Positions 43,775-55,867 of a stretch of DNA of 64,000 bases are shown one piece after another (positions within the stretch are counted from its first letter, which is position 1; each line of letters begins with the position of its first letter). Below the pieces are notes generated by a model. It ran no database searches and was not told the origin of the DNA. It was given only the letters and a program-made list of their open reading frames with translations. The position numbers were made by a program, and so were the translations under genes. This stretch comes from Blastocladiella emersonii ATCC 22665 (lineage: Eukaryota; Blastocladiomycota; Blastocladiomycetes; Blastocladiales; Blastocladiaceae): contig JANHCV010000014.1 of the NCBI GenBank assembly GCA_025594325.1, positions 930,001 through 994,000 on the forward strand. The letters are read 5' to 3'.

Positions 43775-46700
43775 ACTCTGCCCCACACCCAAGTGCCAGG
43801 CGCATAAAAGCTTTCCAGGCGGCGCAGGTTGATTCTAAGCGTTTGACTGGACCCGTTTGCGCAACGAGGGATCCAAAGACAACTTCGGGTTGCGTCAGGC
43901 GGCTTCAGGTCAAAGCGTGCGTGACACTGGGAGAATAAGCATGGTTGGGTTGAGATCAGTCGCCGGACGAAATAAGTTCGGAGCCGACGACACGCGGCTC
44001 ACGACGCAGGATGGTCGAGTAGAAGAAGACCGAGAGCCGCGTTGTGCAACGCAAGAGCGCGCGGTCGAGCTTAAGTGCTTATTCAAATACATTGCGTCAA
44101 GTGGCGGTGAGTTTCATGCTGGTATAGGGATACATTGGAGGTCGAGCGGGAGAGCGAGTGGCGTGCAGCAATCAGCGGGACGCGGTCACCAAGTTCCCCG
44201 CTGTCGACCCCACGCGGGCCAACGAGATATCGCGACGCGTCTCACCGTCTCACTGTTCATGGATCGAGCCCAGCGTTTGTGCTTGGTTGTAGCCCTGGCG
44301 ACACACCCCGCCCCCGCGAGGCCATCCACGCGCAGCTTTCGCGCGTGACGGCGCCTGGTCATAGACAATCGCGTTTTCCCTGCTGCTCATCCAGCTGAGA
44401 TTGTGCGTTAGGTGCCAATCCGCATGGCTTCGTGATTCGGTCGTGCCTCGCGTGGTTCATCGCCAGCACGTCGATCACGTGTTGCATTGGGCCGCGTTAC
44501 GAATCGCGCGCTCGCGGTCAAGTCCCGCGGCTCGCCTCCCCCTGCGCTCCCGCTCAAGGCAACCATGAAGCAATAACGCACACGACACTTGATGCAACAG
44601 CGTGTCGGCACAACACAGGCCGGGCTGCCACGCTGAGATGTGCAAGACGTCAGTTGAGGTGGAGCTCCGCGGGCCGCGCGAGTGCGCCAAAGCGCCTGCC
44701 AGTTTCACGGACGTCCGCAGTTGTGCTGCTCGTCAATGAAAACCTGCAGCTGATCTGCCGAAGCGCAAGACTCGGGTTTGTGCCCATGTCGCTTGCCAGG
44801 GTGTGCACTACGACCCGCCCATCTCGAAGGACGCTGACCCGCATACCTTGGAACCCTCGGGCACTGTGCAACTGTCTCTTTCCTGCGTCCGGGTTCACTT
44901 CAAGCTCTGGTACCGTCCTTTCGCGACTTGGCGCGGGAGGATCTCCTTATTGCAAAGACCATCTCAACGATCCGCTCCTACTCAACGTACACCTGAGCGA
45001 CCGACCCTGCTCACTCGATGTTCTCACTCACTCCTAGCGGTCGCTAGCCATACGACTGGCGCAATTGCAAGGTCCTACGACGACCGCGACCCGTGGTCGC
45101 TCGCATTCCTGCGGCCGGTCCGCGGCCGCGCCCACGCGCCGGCCCTGCGCCAGTCGCTCCCAATCTCGCTCGTTTCGCCGGCTCGGTGCCGCATGGCGCG
45201 ATCCGCGTTTTGCGCCCCAGCGAGAGGAACGTCGCGTCGTTCTCGCCCATTTGCGCGCGGGGCCGAGTCGGTTGGGGCGAGCGCTGTGCATTGGGTGGTG
45301 TAGGACCATCGGACGCGTGGGCGTGGTCGCGGATCGATTCGAGGTGCGAGGGACCGCGTGGTGGTCGTGTCGCGCGGTTGCGGCGGATCCGGGATGAAGG
45401 ATGTATCGATTCTTGCTCACTCTATCGCGCGATCCTCGCTCCACTCCCTCCGCTAGGGCCTCGCGTACGGGTCCGTCGACTGTTGGGCGTGGGATCCAGA
45501 CGCGCGTTGTGAGGACCTTGCTCGCGACCTCAGACTCGACCACGTTGGACCGCGGCACCTTCTTTGTCAAGCGATACATCGAGATCTCATCGATGAGTAC
45601 AACAGGGCACGGCGTTTGCCGCCAACGCGTCAAGCTACCTGCTGATGTGGTTCATGATGGCCCCTTCGCTGCTGAACGGACTGCTTCCTCCGTGCGAGTC
45701 CAAGGTTTTACCGCACATCCAGACCCATTGGCAACACTTGTGTTCCAGGAGATTGACCGGGCCTGAGAGATCACTGCCTCTCGCACTTGATGCGAGCATG
45801 CCGACGTAGCCCAGACGCGACCTCTGCGTCGGACGCGACGCACCACACTTGTGTCGACGGACGCGCAACTGCGCTGTCCTCCCACGCTACTTCACCACCA
45901 CAACTTTTTACCAACGTAACTTGCTGCAATCGTCTTTCGACCGACCACCCTTTGTGTTCTTTGACGGCGGCTCGGTGTGATGAGGGGGTGCTCGGCTTCG
46001 CTTGGACCCAGATGAGGTGATCGAGGACGTTTGACACGCCTTGGCGCCGTACGTTCACGCGACTCGGGAAGCACGAGCTGGCCAGTTCACTGACGTTCAA
46101 CCCTACCTTGTGTCACGTTGGGTAGAGTGTGAGACATGTTTGGACCGCGATCCGCAACGCGGCGAGTCGAACGCATGCGTGCTTGTCCGAGCTGACAAGC
46201 ACATGCGCTTTACCCCCTAGCGAAGCAGCGGATCGGGCACCACCGGAAGTCCCAACTTGCCATTATGAAAACCGGACACCAACGACAAGTTCTTCGCACG
46301 GCGCCGTCGTGGCGGGTGCAAGGTTTCTCGCGAATCGCTCATGCGCGAACAGCATGTCGGGACCAAGCACACGGGCCCGCCCACGACAGCCTTTTGGAGC
46401 TAGTCGACGCGTGGCGGGTGTCCGGCGAGGCCGTCTCCGTGACTGGCAGCTTCACGGCATCGTTGGTCGCGATCAAGTTCACCGCCCCTTGCACCAAGTC
46501 TCATGACGCCCGCGGCTCCGAGTTCTCGAGTTCGATCCACGGGCGCGCCCACGTGCCGACCCGACCCCGCTCCCGCAGCACTCGCGCGCGCGGCTCGCTG
46601 GCTCGGCGCAGCAGGACACGGATCGCGTTCCGTAGTCCGGGGGAGCGTTGCGTCGCTTCCCCGCGCGATGCCGATTTAGCGAGACGCGTCGCGAGGGCGG

Positions 46701-46854
46701 GTCGGGTTCTCAGGCGCGTGGGCGTGGCCGCAGATCGATCGTCGAGGTTCAGTTGTCGGCGGGAGTGCGAGCTGAATACAGTGGTTCTCGTGAGATGACG
46801 TGTGCGTGTATTCGCGCGAGCGCGGTCAGGTCTCGGGCCGGTGAGCGGACGGGC
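43775..46854. other. 3-kb stretch with no supported gene
   Basis: Open frames occur on both strands without convincing domains or splice structure. The most coherent piece is 45440-45640, where the minus strand reads PVVLIDEISMYRLTKK and the plus strand is also open for 121 codons; neither is decisive. Three exact motif copies or relatives (GACGCGTCTC at 44234-44243, GAGACGCGTC at 46681-46690) occur here. Confidence 0.35.
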
Positions 46855-47484
46855 TCAGTCGCTGCCGAACAGGCGCTGGACGCGCTTGAGGACCGAGTCT
46901 ACAGGTTGCGCGTGAGGTAAGAGTGAGCTGGGCGGCGCGAAGCAGCGAGATCCGGCGGGAAGTACCCTTGGAGGGATCGTATGGGTGGTCCTTGGACGGG
47001 ATCTCGAGGATGGTCGGGAACGCGTCCGTGTGCTCGTCGATGAGCTCGCGGATCGTCTCGGCGACCTAGACAGACGGCGCACAGCGCGGGGGCGGTCAGC
47101 AGGTGGCGTGCACCGCCGCGGCGAGAAACGGGCCCACACGCACGTGCTGGTTGATGAGGATAATGGCAATGTCGCGGCGCTTGAGCAGGTCCTGGAACGC
47201 CTCCTCGAGTTGCTGCTTGGACGTCTCTACGCGGTCGGCGGTGTGAGCAGTTGACGGAGCAGCAGCGAGTAGGTCGACGCACTCGAGTCGACGACGAAAA
47301 AGTTCTTCTTCTGCTTGGCGTCAATGTGGCCGATGCCGGCGAGCAGTAGGCCCGTCACCGAGTCCTAGCAGACCGGCCGGGCTGTCAGTTGGCCGGCAGC
47401 GGAGTGCACGAACGCGGGGCGGCGGACCTCGTCGCCGATGATGCCGATCAGGTTGCGGTCCTTGTACTGAGCAGTCGATGTCAT
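46855..47484 (-). CDS. VMA7: V-type H+-ATPase subunit F, 5 exons
   Basis: Exons 47484-47428, 47364-47283, 47226-47144, 47065-46966 and 46898-46855 encode 121 aa, the normal size. Family signatures appear in order: [50 protein letters not shown] and [20 protein letters not shown]. Subunit F sits on the central stalk of V1 with subunit D and turns during ATP hydrolysis, acidifying vacuoles. Exons are so short (44-100 nt) that no single frame reveals the gene; it emerges only when all four introns are placed. Introns use GTCCGC, GTGCGT, GTGCGT and GTACTT donors. Confidence 0.93.
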
Positions 47485-47695
47485 GGCGAGTGCGTCAAGC
47501 TATATGCGTTGCTTTGGGCCGATACACGGTCCAGAGAGGGGGGAGAAGAGCGTCGCGTCGCGCGGCGCGTCGGCGGCGTCGGACCGCTCGACCGAGCACA
47601 CGTGAGCGGCGCTCACCTTTCGCCTTTCTCGTCCGGTCCGCTGCCTTCTCTCCCCATCCCTGCACCGCCCATCGCGAGCAGCACCACGTAACTCG
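47485..47695. promoter_or_regulatory. Divergent promoter between VMA7 and the cyclin gene
   Basis: 211-bp head-to-head spacer. CT-rich near the cyclin start; no further site is assigned. Confidence 0.35.
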
Positions 47696-49359
47696 ATGCA
47701 TCAGCCCGGAAAACAGCCGAAAAAGGCCTCGGGCGCGGCTCCCGCCCGGCGGCCGCCCCCACCGGCCCCTCATGCTGGGCCGCAGGCACCGGTCGACGCG
47801 CGATCGTTCATGCCGCCGCCTGTGGCACCCGGCGCACCTGATGCGATTGCGCCGCCGCTCAAGCTCGCATACAACCCGGCGACGCACGGGACTATCATCC
47901 CCGCCGACTATATCCGCATGCTGTCCGAGTGGCTGCGCCTGTACGCCTTGGGTTGTTGGGAGATGGTGGGCCAGGGCGCTGACGTCTCCGTGTAGCCCCG
48001 TCCCCACGACGTCGACCGCGCTCATCTACTACTACCGCTTCGACCGGTTCCGCAAGGACCAGAAGTCCCTCGCACTCAACCCGGAGCTCAAGGCCATTGA
48101 TCCGCTGGTCCGTTTCTTGCACGCACACCTCCGTCCCACCACCAAACTAACCCAGCCCAAAACAGCTGTTCGCCACCACGTGCGTGTACCTGTCGACCAA
48201 GACGACCGACTGCAACCGCAAGATCCGCGACGTGCTCAACTCGGCGCACCGCGCCCTGAACCCGCACCACGGCAACCTCAAGATCGACTCGGCCTACTGG
48301 AAGTACCGCGACTCGCTGCTCTCGGCCGAGCTCGTCCTGCTGCGCAGCCTCAAGTTCGAGCTCGACGTCGACCTCGCCTACCAGCCCCTCATCGTCTACG
48401 TCCGGTACCTCTTCAACATCCACCCGCCGCTCAGCCCCGAGGCCGAGGCTGCCGCCGAGGCCAAGGCGCGGCTCGAGGCCGAGCTCGCCGCCGATAACAA
48501 CAACGGCCGCTCCCACTTCTCCTCGTCCAATTCGGTGCCGTCCTCGGCCGCGTCCTCGCCGCGGATCGCCATCAAGAGCGCCGGCCTCACCATCAAGAAG
48601 CGGCCCGCCAGCACCGACACCAACGACCTCGAAACGAACGCCGCCGCCATCGCGCGCGCCGCGCGGCACAACGCGCGGTCCGTCAAGGTCGAGCCGGACA
48701 TCGCCATCGCCGCCATCGACCACGACACCCCCGCGCGCGCAAAGCACCCGATCTCGCCCGACGCCCGGTGCGTCTTCGACATCGCGTGGGCGCTGGTCGC
48801 CGACTCGTACCTGCGGTCGTCCGCGACCAACTACGCCGCCGAAGACCTCGCCCTCGCCGCCGTCTGGATCGCACTCAAACTCGTCGCCAACCCCGGCCAG
48901 CTCCCCGTCCCCACCGACTACGTCATGCCGCCCGGCCCGCCCGACGCCGACGGGAACCCGACGCCGCCCGCCCCGCGGCCGTCGCACGTCGCTATCCCGG
49001 CGCGCCAGGCGCCCGGGCTCGACGCGCTGTGTCATAAGTTCCGACGGAGTGTGCAGGACGTGCACTCGGCCGTGTTCTGGATGATCGAGACCCACATGGC
49101 TGCGCCAAATGGGGGCGGGGGCGGGGGTGGAAGCGGCGGTGCCATGGCGGGGTCGGCGTCGGCGTCGGCGTCGTCAAGCGGGAACGGGACGCCGGCAGCA
49201 CCCGGCAGCGGTTCAGCCAGCGCGTCCCGCGGACCGACACCTGGGCGAGGCGGGAGCGGCAGCGATCACAGAAAACAGTCGCTCCGCGCATCGGCCGCTG
49301 CGGCGGCGGGACGCGGGACGCGGAACGGCGCGCCGGGTGCGGCCGTGTCGAAGCCGTAG
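47696..49359 (+). CDS. CCNQ: Cyclin Q (CCNQ/FAM58A)-like protein, 3 exons
   Basis: Exons 47696-47940, 47996-48107 and 48166-49359 (55- and 58-nt introns) encode 516 aa. The N-terminus is Pro/Ala-rich. The first cyclin fold runs from ADYIRMLSEWLRLPVPTTST through YRFDRF, LFATTCVYLSTKTTDCNRKI and the diagnostic SAYWKYRDSLLSAELVLLRS stretch. A disordered insert (AEAAAEAKAR, SSASS, KKRPAST) separates it from the second fold (CVFDIAWALVADSYL, LALAAVWIALKLV). The tail is Gly/Ser-rich. Cyclin Q activates CDK10; cyclin K and Ctk2-like transcription cyclins are the main alternative. Longer than animal CCNQ because of the insert and tail. Confidence 0.72.
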
Positions 49360-50213
49360 GGTGGTACTCGGATGGCTCATGTAATTTATCAACTCAACCC
49401 CCCACTTTCAGTTGGTTTGGTGAGGGAAGTGAGTTGAAGGTCATACCCGTCCGTGCTAACGTGGATGTCGTATCGCATGAACGCGTGCTCAGAACCGGAA
49501 CGAGACCCGACAGGGACATTCCATGACCCGACTGCGTCGGCAACATCTCGAAGTGCTGACTTTGGCTGAAGCTGAGACGCGCGAGACGCGTCGCGATATC
49601 ACGTTGGGCCGCGTGCGGCCGGCGCCGCCTGCGTCCCGTTGATCTGCCAGTGCGACTCGCGCTCCCGCTCGCTCCCCAATGTATCCCTAGACTTGCATGA
49701 ATCTCTCCGCGACTGGCCGCAATGTATTCAGCATCTCATTTATGATCAACAACACGCTCTCGCGTTCGGCAACGGGACTTTCGCGCCAACCCCTCCCAAG
49801 CTCCAGTTCCGCGCGCTGCGCGTTGTCGTCTCCGCTTTCTTCCGCGCCATGTTCGCGGCCGAGTGTGAGTACCGCGGGTTGGATGCGGAGCTGTTTTTGG
49901 GCTGAGTATGACTGTTCCTTTGTCATTTTTGTTCCCATTCCTCTGTCATAAATTTTCTCAACCAATTCGCGCCGTAGAAACTCAATGGAATGTTTTCGTC
50001 GTTTCTTGCATACACGTGGTCGTACTGGAAGTGAGAGCGAAGGCTCCGCCAATGACGCGACGCGAGCCAGAATTGCGCACGCTCCAAGCGCATTGGACGC
50101 AGGTCACGTTGGTGGCGCATCGCGTCTCGCGAATAGTCTTGCACAGCTCGAGCAGTCAATGACGTGGAAGTTGTTAGTGAGAACGTGTATGATGAAATTT
50201 GAATAGAATAGCT
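49360..50213. other. Spacer with a weak 3' coding fragment
   Basis: A plus-strand frame ending at TGA 49905 reads LDLHESLRDWPQCIQHLIYD and FRALRVVVSAFFRAMFAAE, which has a protein-like helix pattern, but no start or domain is clear. It may be an orphan exon or relic. An exact GAGACGCGTC lies at 49583-49592. Confidence 0.25.
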
Positions 50214-53200
50214 CTATGCCGTGGGAAACAAAGGCAGGAGGAGTGCGCGCTTAAGCTCAGACCTGAGGTGCCCAAACGCCGCGTTCGTGCCCGGATCGGT
50301 CTTCTGGTGCTTGGTGATGTCCGGGACAGACCGATCGACCATTGCAGTTTGGCAGTAGTCCAAGTACTCGTCAATCGCGCTTGCGCGCGGGCCAGGAAAG
50401 TCGACCACGGGGAACTCCTTGACGCGGTGCACCTGGCGGAACTTGGTCTCAGCGTCTTCGAAGCGCTTGAGCATCTTCTTGACGTGGTTTCGCGTCGCTG
50501 AAGACACCGTCGCGTTGGTCGGCAGCGCTGGGATGCGGACGAAGCTGACATCGAGCGCAATCCTGAGATCCAGCGCCTTGCGCTGAGGCGGAATCAGTAC
50601 AACGCGATTCACAAAAATGACCGCCGCGAGGTTGAAGTGAAGATCGAGGACCTTGAGTACAAATGGACGGGTAAGGCACTCGTTGGCCAGGTCAACAATT
50701 CGCCTGAACAAGGTTTTGAGGGCCAGCGCGTTGCACGCGCTCAAGTTGCTGCCGTCAGCCCTGAGAATTGGGGACACCTCGAGCTCGTAATGTGGAGGCC
50801 GTTCGTCCACGGTAAACATGTTGTAGAACTGGAGCCGGACCGAGTTGAAGAGGAATCGCGAAGTAAGGGGACCACTCGCTGGATAAGGCTCGGCCGCGAA
50901 CCTCGGGGTAAGTAGACCAATGCCAAGCGAGGGAGCAACCGCCTGCGGGGAAAGCTTGACCCATACTCGCACAGCTTGGTGGCTCGACAAGTACTCGACT
51001 GCTACTGCGCGTCCTGGACACGGTAGTCTAATCCGCTGAGATTTCCCGTCAACAAACAGCGTGATATCGCCGCCGTATTGCGCAAGATCGTCCAAGGAAG
51101 CACACTTCACGCGGACCTTGTCACGATTGGACTGGGGGAGGCCCAAAATTAGCCGCGCAGAGCCAGCTTCAAGCATTGCGAGGAAGGGGGCAGGTGCCAA
51201 GGAGCCGCGCGAGCCGCATCACTTGATGCGCGCGCGGAGGCAGCAGATTTCATGATCCCACGAAGCGCGCACTGGAGCTCTGTGAGCGGGACCTGCGTCA
51301 GTTGGATAGAGTCGCAGCCAAGCTCGGTGCTAACAGCGATGGTTTCGTGGTCTTCATTGGAGTCCACGACTTTGGCCAGGTCCAGAAGCGCTGGGCCGGC
51401 AAGGAGTTGGAAACGAGTGTTTGAGGGAGAAATGTCTTCCAGTGGAGAGTACCACACCGCTTGGACGGCACCCAGAGAAACGTTGTGGGTCAAGCGAAGG
51501 TTGGAAAAGAAAGCCATTTGATCACCATTGATTTGCACAACAGAAGCGCAGGCGGCAGAGAAGGGCCATTCCGCTGCTGAAGGCGAGAGCGTAAACGTGG
51601 CCTCGACGCGGTACACGAATTCCGAATCGTGAACGACAGGATCGCGATGAAAGCCATAGACCCGTGCAAGGAGGCGAGATTCAGGGCACTGACCAAATGG
51701 GTACCGAGACAGCTCAGGGATTTGGAAGTCAGGGTTCGCATCAAAGCTCCCTTGGGGCCACGGAAGACTGGAATAGCGCGATGCACTAGACCACGCCAAA
51801 CGACCGCTCGCGAACGCGTACGCAAGCAGCTTGATAGCAAGGGCTTTCGTTTCAAATTTATCACCTAGAAACATCGCGGAAGTTGCGTTAGAAGTGGTCG
51901 TTTGGCAAAGATAGTTGTGAAAAGAAACGCGGCAGAGTGAGACGCACCTGGGAAGCATGTTCCGTCTGGATCGGAATTTGAGTTGTTGAGAACGAAATTG
52001 GCGAGCTCGCTCAACAGGAACGAAGAATCGGCAAGCGAGGCGGGGACTGCGGGAGCTGCAAGTTTGCGGAAAGTGAACTCCGGGTGAAGCCCTCGATGCG
52101 CGCCATGCTGTGTGACAGGAGCAAAGGGCCGCGTTCGTGACTGCCATTCGTCAAAGTCAAAGTCGCCAGCCTCAACAAGCGCGGGCCCAAAAAGGACTGG
52201 AAGTACGTCAACTGACACATCAAGCGCGTTTTCCAAGGCCTTGATTGCGCCTCGGTTTCCGGGACACTGTTTGTCAGATGACACGCGAATAATCGAGTGA
52301 TCGACCGCTTTCGCACTGCTGTACTTCAGGACGGCTGACCCGTGCAGGAGAAGGTTTTTGTACCCGCAGCGATTCGCGAGCATGGACGTCTCCACCACGT
52401 CAAATCGAAGCGGTGTATCCGCGGTCATCTCCTCCATGACAAGCACCGCGTCGCCGAGCACAAAAGTGATTTGACGTTGAGGCACGCCTCGAGCACCTGG
52501 CCCGAACGCAGCAGCAAGCGCGTCCGTCCATTTGCTGAGTTGGTCCGCGAAGCCGTGTGCAACGCGCTCACGGCTCACGTCCACAAAGATTCCAGCGAGC
52601 TGTGCACCCAAAATCGAGCCAAGCTTGCTCGAAACGCTGCTGAGAAAGGTCGGATTCACAACGACAGGGTTTGCGGCATCGGTTGAGCGGCTGGGCTCCA
52701 GCGAATCTGGCTGCGGAGAGGCCTGAAGCCGGCGCTGGTAGTCGCGTACAAAGCAGATTCCTTCGTCAACAAAGCGCTCGATTTCGCAATGAGCACGGGC
52801 CAAAAAGGTGGAACCAACCCGACGCTCTTTGCCGGCAAACGCGCGCAAGTGGTTCCCCGAATTGAAGATGAGAGCCTCGCGAACGGTGCCGGCTTGAGCG
52901 TCGTTGGAAGCGAATCGGTCCCATTCGAGGCGTGTATTGCTCGATGCGTCTGAGGCAAGAAGCTCTGCGCGGTAGGCGGCCTGCTCATTTGAAGAAGGAA
53001 GCGAGTCGCACAGCTCAAGCCAAATTCGCCAGCAGGCGCGAGCGGCTTGGAGCGTCACGTCGTTCATGACTCGGACCCGCAAGGAAGTTGAGAGCCAGTC
53101 GAATTCGAGGCAAGCGCGCATCCGCTCGATCCAGAAATTCAACGCGTCAGCCTCGAGGTGCTCCGAAAACCAGAGCTGTCCAATGAAGCGGTAAAGCGTT

Positions 53201-53523
53201 TTGCGATCGAGTGTCGAGTGCATGAGCGCGTGCAAGATGAGAAGCGAGCGAGCAATCGGCTCGGCATGGAGGTCGTTAAGCGTGAAGGACATGGCGGCGC
53301 GCGACCCCTTGCGCGCGGCTTCGCCGACCGTGTGGGCGACCGAACGCAGGTCGTGGAAGCCGCAGAGCAGCGCGCTGAGCTTGCGGTTGGCATCTTTGGC
53401 ATCGTGGTAGAGAAAGATGTCCGAGGCGTGCGAGTCGCAAAACGGATCGAAGTGCCCTGAGGGGTTTGCATAAAAAACCGTTGCACTGGTCTGCGTCTGG
53501 AGAAACGGCGGTGCTGACACCAT
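50214..53523 (-). CDS. DUF4470-domain protein, 3 exons
   Basis: Exons 53523-51948, 51864-51223 and 51166-50214 (83- and 56-nt introns) encode 1056 aa. Residues about 18-115 match the DUF4470 pattern (YANPSGHFDPFCDSHASDIF, ALLCGFHDLRSVAHTV, SFTLNDLHAEPIARSLLILH), a Rossmann-like module found in fungal MYND-type proteins and dynein assembly factor DNAAF3. No MYND zinc finger is visible. The remainder is long and folded-looking with no catalytic motif that I recognise. In a flagellated fungus a role near dynein assembly is possible, but most fungal DUF4470 proteins are uncharacterised. Confidence 0.7.
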
Positions 53524-53734
53524 TGCGGCAGGTTATTTCATGAGATTAGCATCGATCGTTCTGAGGGTGGGGGATTCCAGCGAAGGAGTTCGGCGGCGCA
53601 GAAAGAGGGGCGCACGGCCACGCGGCACACGAGATCTCTCGAACACATGATTTCAAAGCGCGCCACGAAAACTCTGAGGCGGCCAGTCGAGAAGCTTTCT
53701 CCGCAAACCTGACTCCTCAACACGAAGCTCACCC
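53524..53734. promoter_or_regulatory. Divergent promoter, 211 bp
   Basis: Head-to-head spacer between the DUF4470 and LRR genes. No recurrent motif copy is present. Confidence 0.3.
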
Positions 53735-55289
53735 ATGGAACCTCATGCAACGGACGCTTCAATGCCCGCTTTACATCTGCCGGACCTCGTCCTCGAACAA
53801 ATCTTGCTCTATGCCGTCGCGCTCCACGATGACCCCTACGACACGGTCGGCCTGGCACAGTATGCTCGCGTGATGCAGGAGCACCGTATTTCCCGGGTCC
53901 ACCGCGCGATCCTCTTGGGCATGGACGTGAACATGGCCGAGGCCTCGGCGCTGGGAAACACCCTCCTTCTCGACAAATGGGTTCGGCTTGGCTTGCCAGT
54001 CGACTATTCTGGTGAGAGCCCTATGACCGCACACGACGAGCGACAGCTTGGCTCCGTCGAGTGGTGGCGGCGCTCCGGGCTCGACTCGATGCTCGATTAC
54101 GACGGGAGCGTCCCAAGTGAGGCGTTGACCACCGCGCTTGGGCTCGGCGTGCCCTTGGTCAACGAGCGCGGAGACTGGATGGTACGTGTATTGGTATTCG
54201 GCTCAATGTTTGTTCGGCAGCTCACGCACCAACTAGGGTTGCAAGAATCCACCCGTCGAGGACGCAGCGATTCACGCGGCCGCACCAGGCATCGCCGCGG
54301 GAAGCGACACCGAGCTCGTAGTCGAAGAAGCCATTGTGTCGCTTGACGGGATCCAGCAGCTCAACGACGCTCTTGCCAGTCCAACCCAAGCGCTTACTTT
54401 GCTCGCTTTCCGCTCATAAACCATCGACTTTGACCGACTCTGCGCGCTCCGGCTTCCATCTATGCTCACTACTCTCAATCTGCGCGACGCTTGGTTCCCC
54501 GATCGCGAAGCACCCGACGCACTTGTCAACTGGTCGTGGCCTCCAAAGCTCGAGTCGCTTGTCCTTGCTGACAACCCGATGCGCCGAAACTCCTCGGCTT
54601 TTCTGCAACGGCTTCCTCCTGCGCTGACCAAACTCGATCTCACGCGGTGCTGCCTCGAGGACCAAGCCTTCTGCGACGCGGTCAAAAAGCTGCCGCCGGG
54701 GCTGGAGACGCTCATGGTCGGGTCCAATTCGCTTTCCATCGACGCCGTAGTCAATGCCACCTCTTTCCTCCCGCCTTCGCTCCGCCGCTTCGATCTCTCA
54801 GGAAACCCGCTCGGCTTTCCCAACGGTGTTCCACAGCGCTACCCGGGCATACGGCGACTCCCAGCTGGGCTCGAGGAGCTCGATCTCAGTGGCGAACTTC
54901 CGCTCCTCCCTATGCTTTATCACGCGGTCATCTCGATGTTACCCGCTTCCCTTCAGGTGCTAAACTTCGAGGGCCGCGAGCTCTCGACTATCGCATTGAA
55001 CTTATACCACCAACTGCCCAAAACCATCCGCCTGCTGCGAGTTTCGTGCTCCCACTTTGACAATGGCTTCCTCACGTGCCTTGTCACGGGGTTCCCTTCT
55101 ACGCTCGCCGAATTGCACCTGCTCTCGTGTCGCAGGTTGACGATGGACGGCGTGCAGATGCTCGTTCAGCGGCTGCCGCGCGACCTCAAGAAGCTCGTCG
55201 TCACCAAGTGCAGTGATGCGGTCCTTGACGCACTGCGGACGGCCGCGGCCGCTCTACACTCGGAGGACCTTGAGGTCGCGACGAGTTAG
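53735..55289 (+). pseudogene. F-box-like / leucine-rich-repeat gene with a nonsense codon
   Basis: Exons 53735-54181 and 54246-55289 (64-nt intron) share one frame. The N-terminus is F-box-like (HLPDLVLEQILLYAVAL) and includes an ankyrin-type core (LGSVEWWRRSGLDSML). The second exon contains TAA at 54417-54419 between ALTLLAFRS and TIDFDRLCALRLPS, and no AG lies at a place that would splice it out without losing the first LRR. After it come at least six LRR units (LTTLNLRDAWFP, LESLVLADNPM, LTKLDLTRCCLE, LETLMVGSNSLS, LRRFDLSGNPLG, LEELDLSGELPL). As written, translation stops after 206 codons. Confidence 0.6.
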
Positions 55290-55867
55290 GCTTTGCCTGC
55301 AGAACGGGCACAATACACATGGACGATCGTGATCCAGCTGCAGCCGCTTCTGAGTGACCAAACGCTTCATAAATCGGGCGCTGTGACCCACGCAGGCTCA
55401 GAACACGCGTTCACGAGATACGTATGTATCCCGCGCGACGGCGTTCGCGTGTCACGCACCATACGCGTGTCAATGCTTTCAACGTACGCCTTTACGGGGC
55501 CAACTCAACGTATCGATGGAACCGGCCAGGGAGGGGGCTGGCAGAACCAGCGGTTTCGGCTGAACGAAGGTCGACGACGCGACGTACAAACGCGTGATTT
55601 CGAAACGCGTTCGCGTTTCTGCGTTCAGCGAGCCAGTTTTCGAGGCCCTTGGCTCTGCGGCTGAAGTGATGCACAGCGAGAAGAAGCTGGAGGTCGTGGG
55701 CCATCTTCTTGTTCCTGCCTCGTAATTCGTGGGCTACTGGCCTGTTCCTGCCTCGTGATTCGCCGCAATACACACTGAAGATCTGATCCATACCCGCGCC
55801 CGCTGCTGAGAAGCCCGCTGCTGAGAAACCATGTATTCACAACCACCGCACCGCGCCCCACTTGCGC
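55290..55867. other. Spacer between convergent genes
   Basis: No gene seen. A near-direct repeat occurs at about 55708-55770 (CTTGTTCCTGCCTCGTAATTCG and CTGTTCCTGCCTCGTGATTCG, 19 of 21 alike). Confidence 0.4.
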
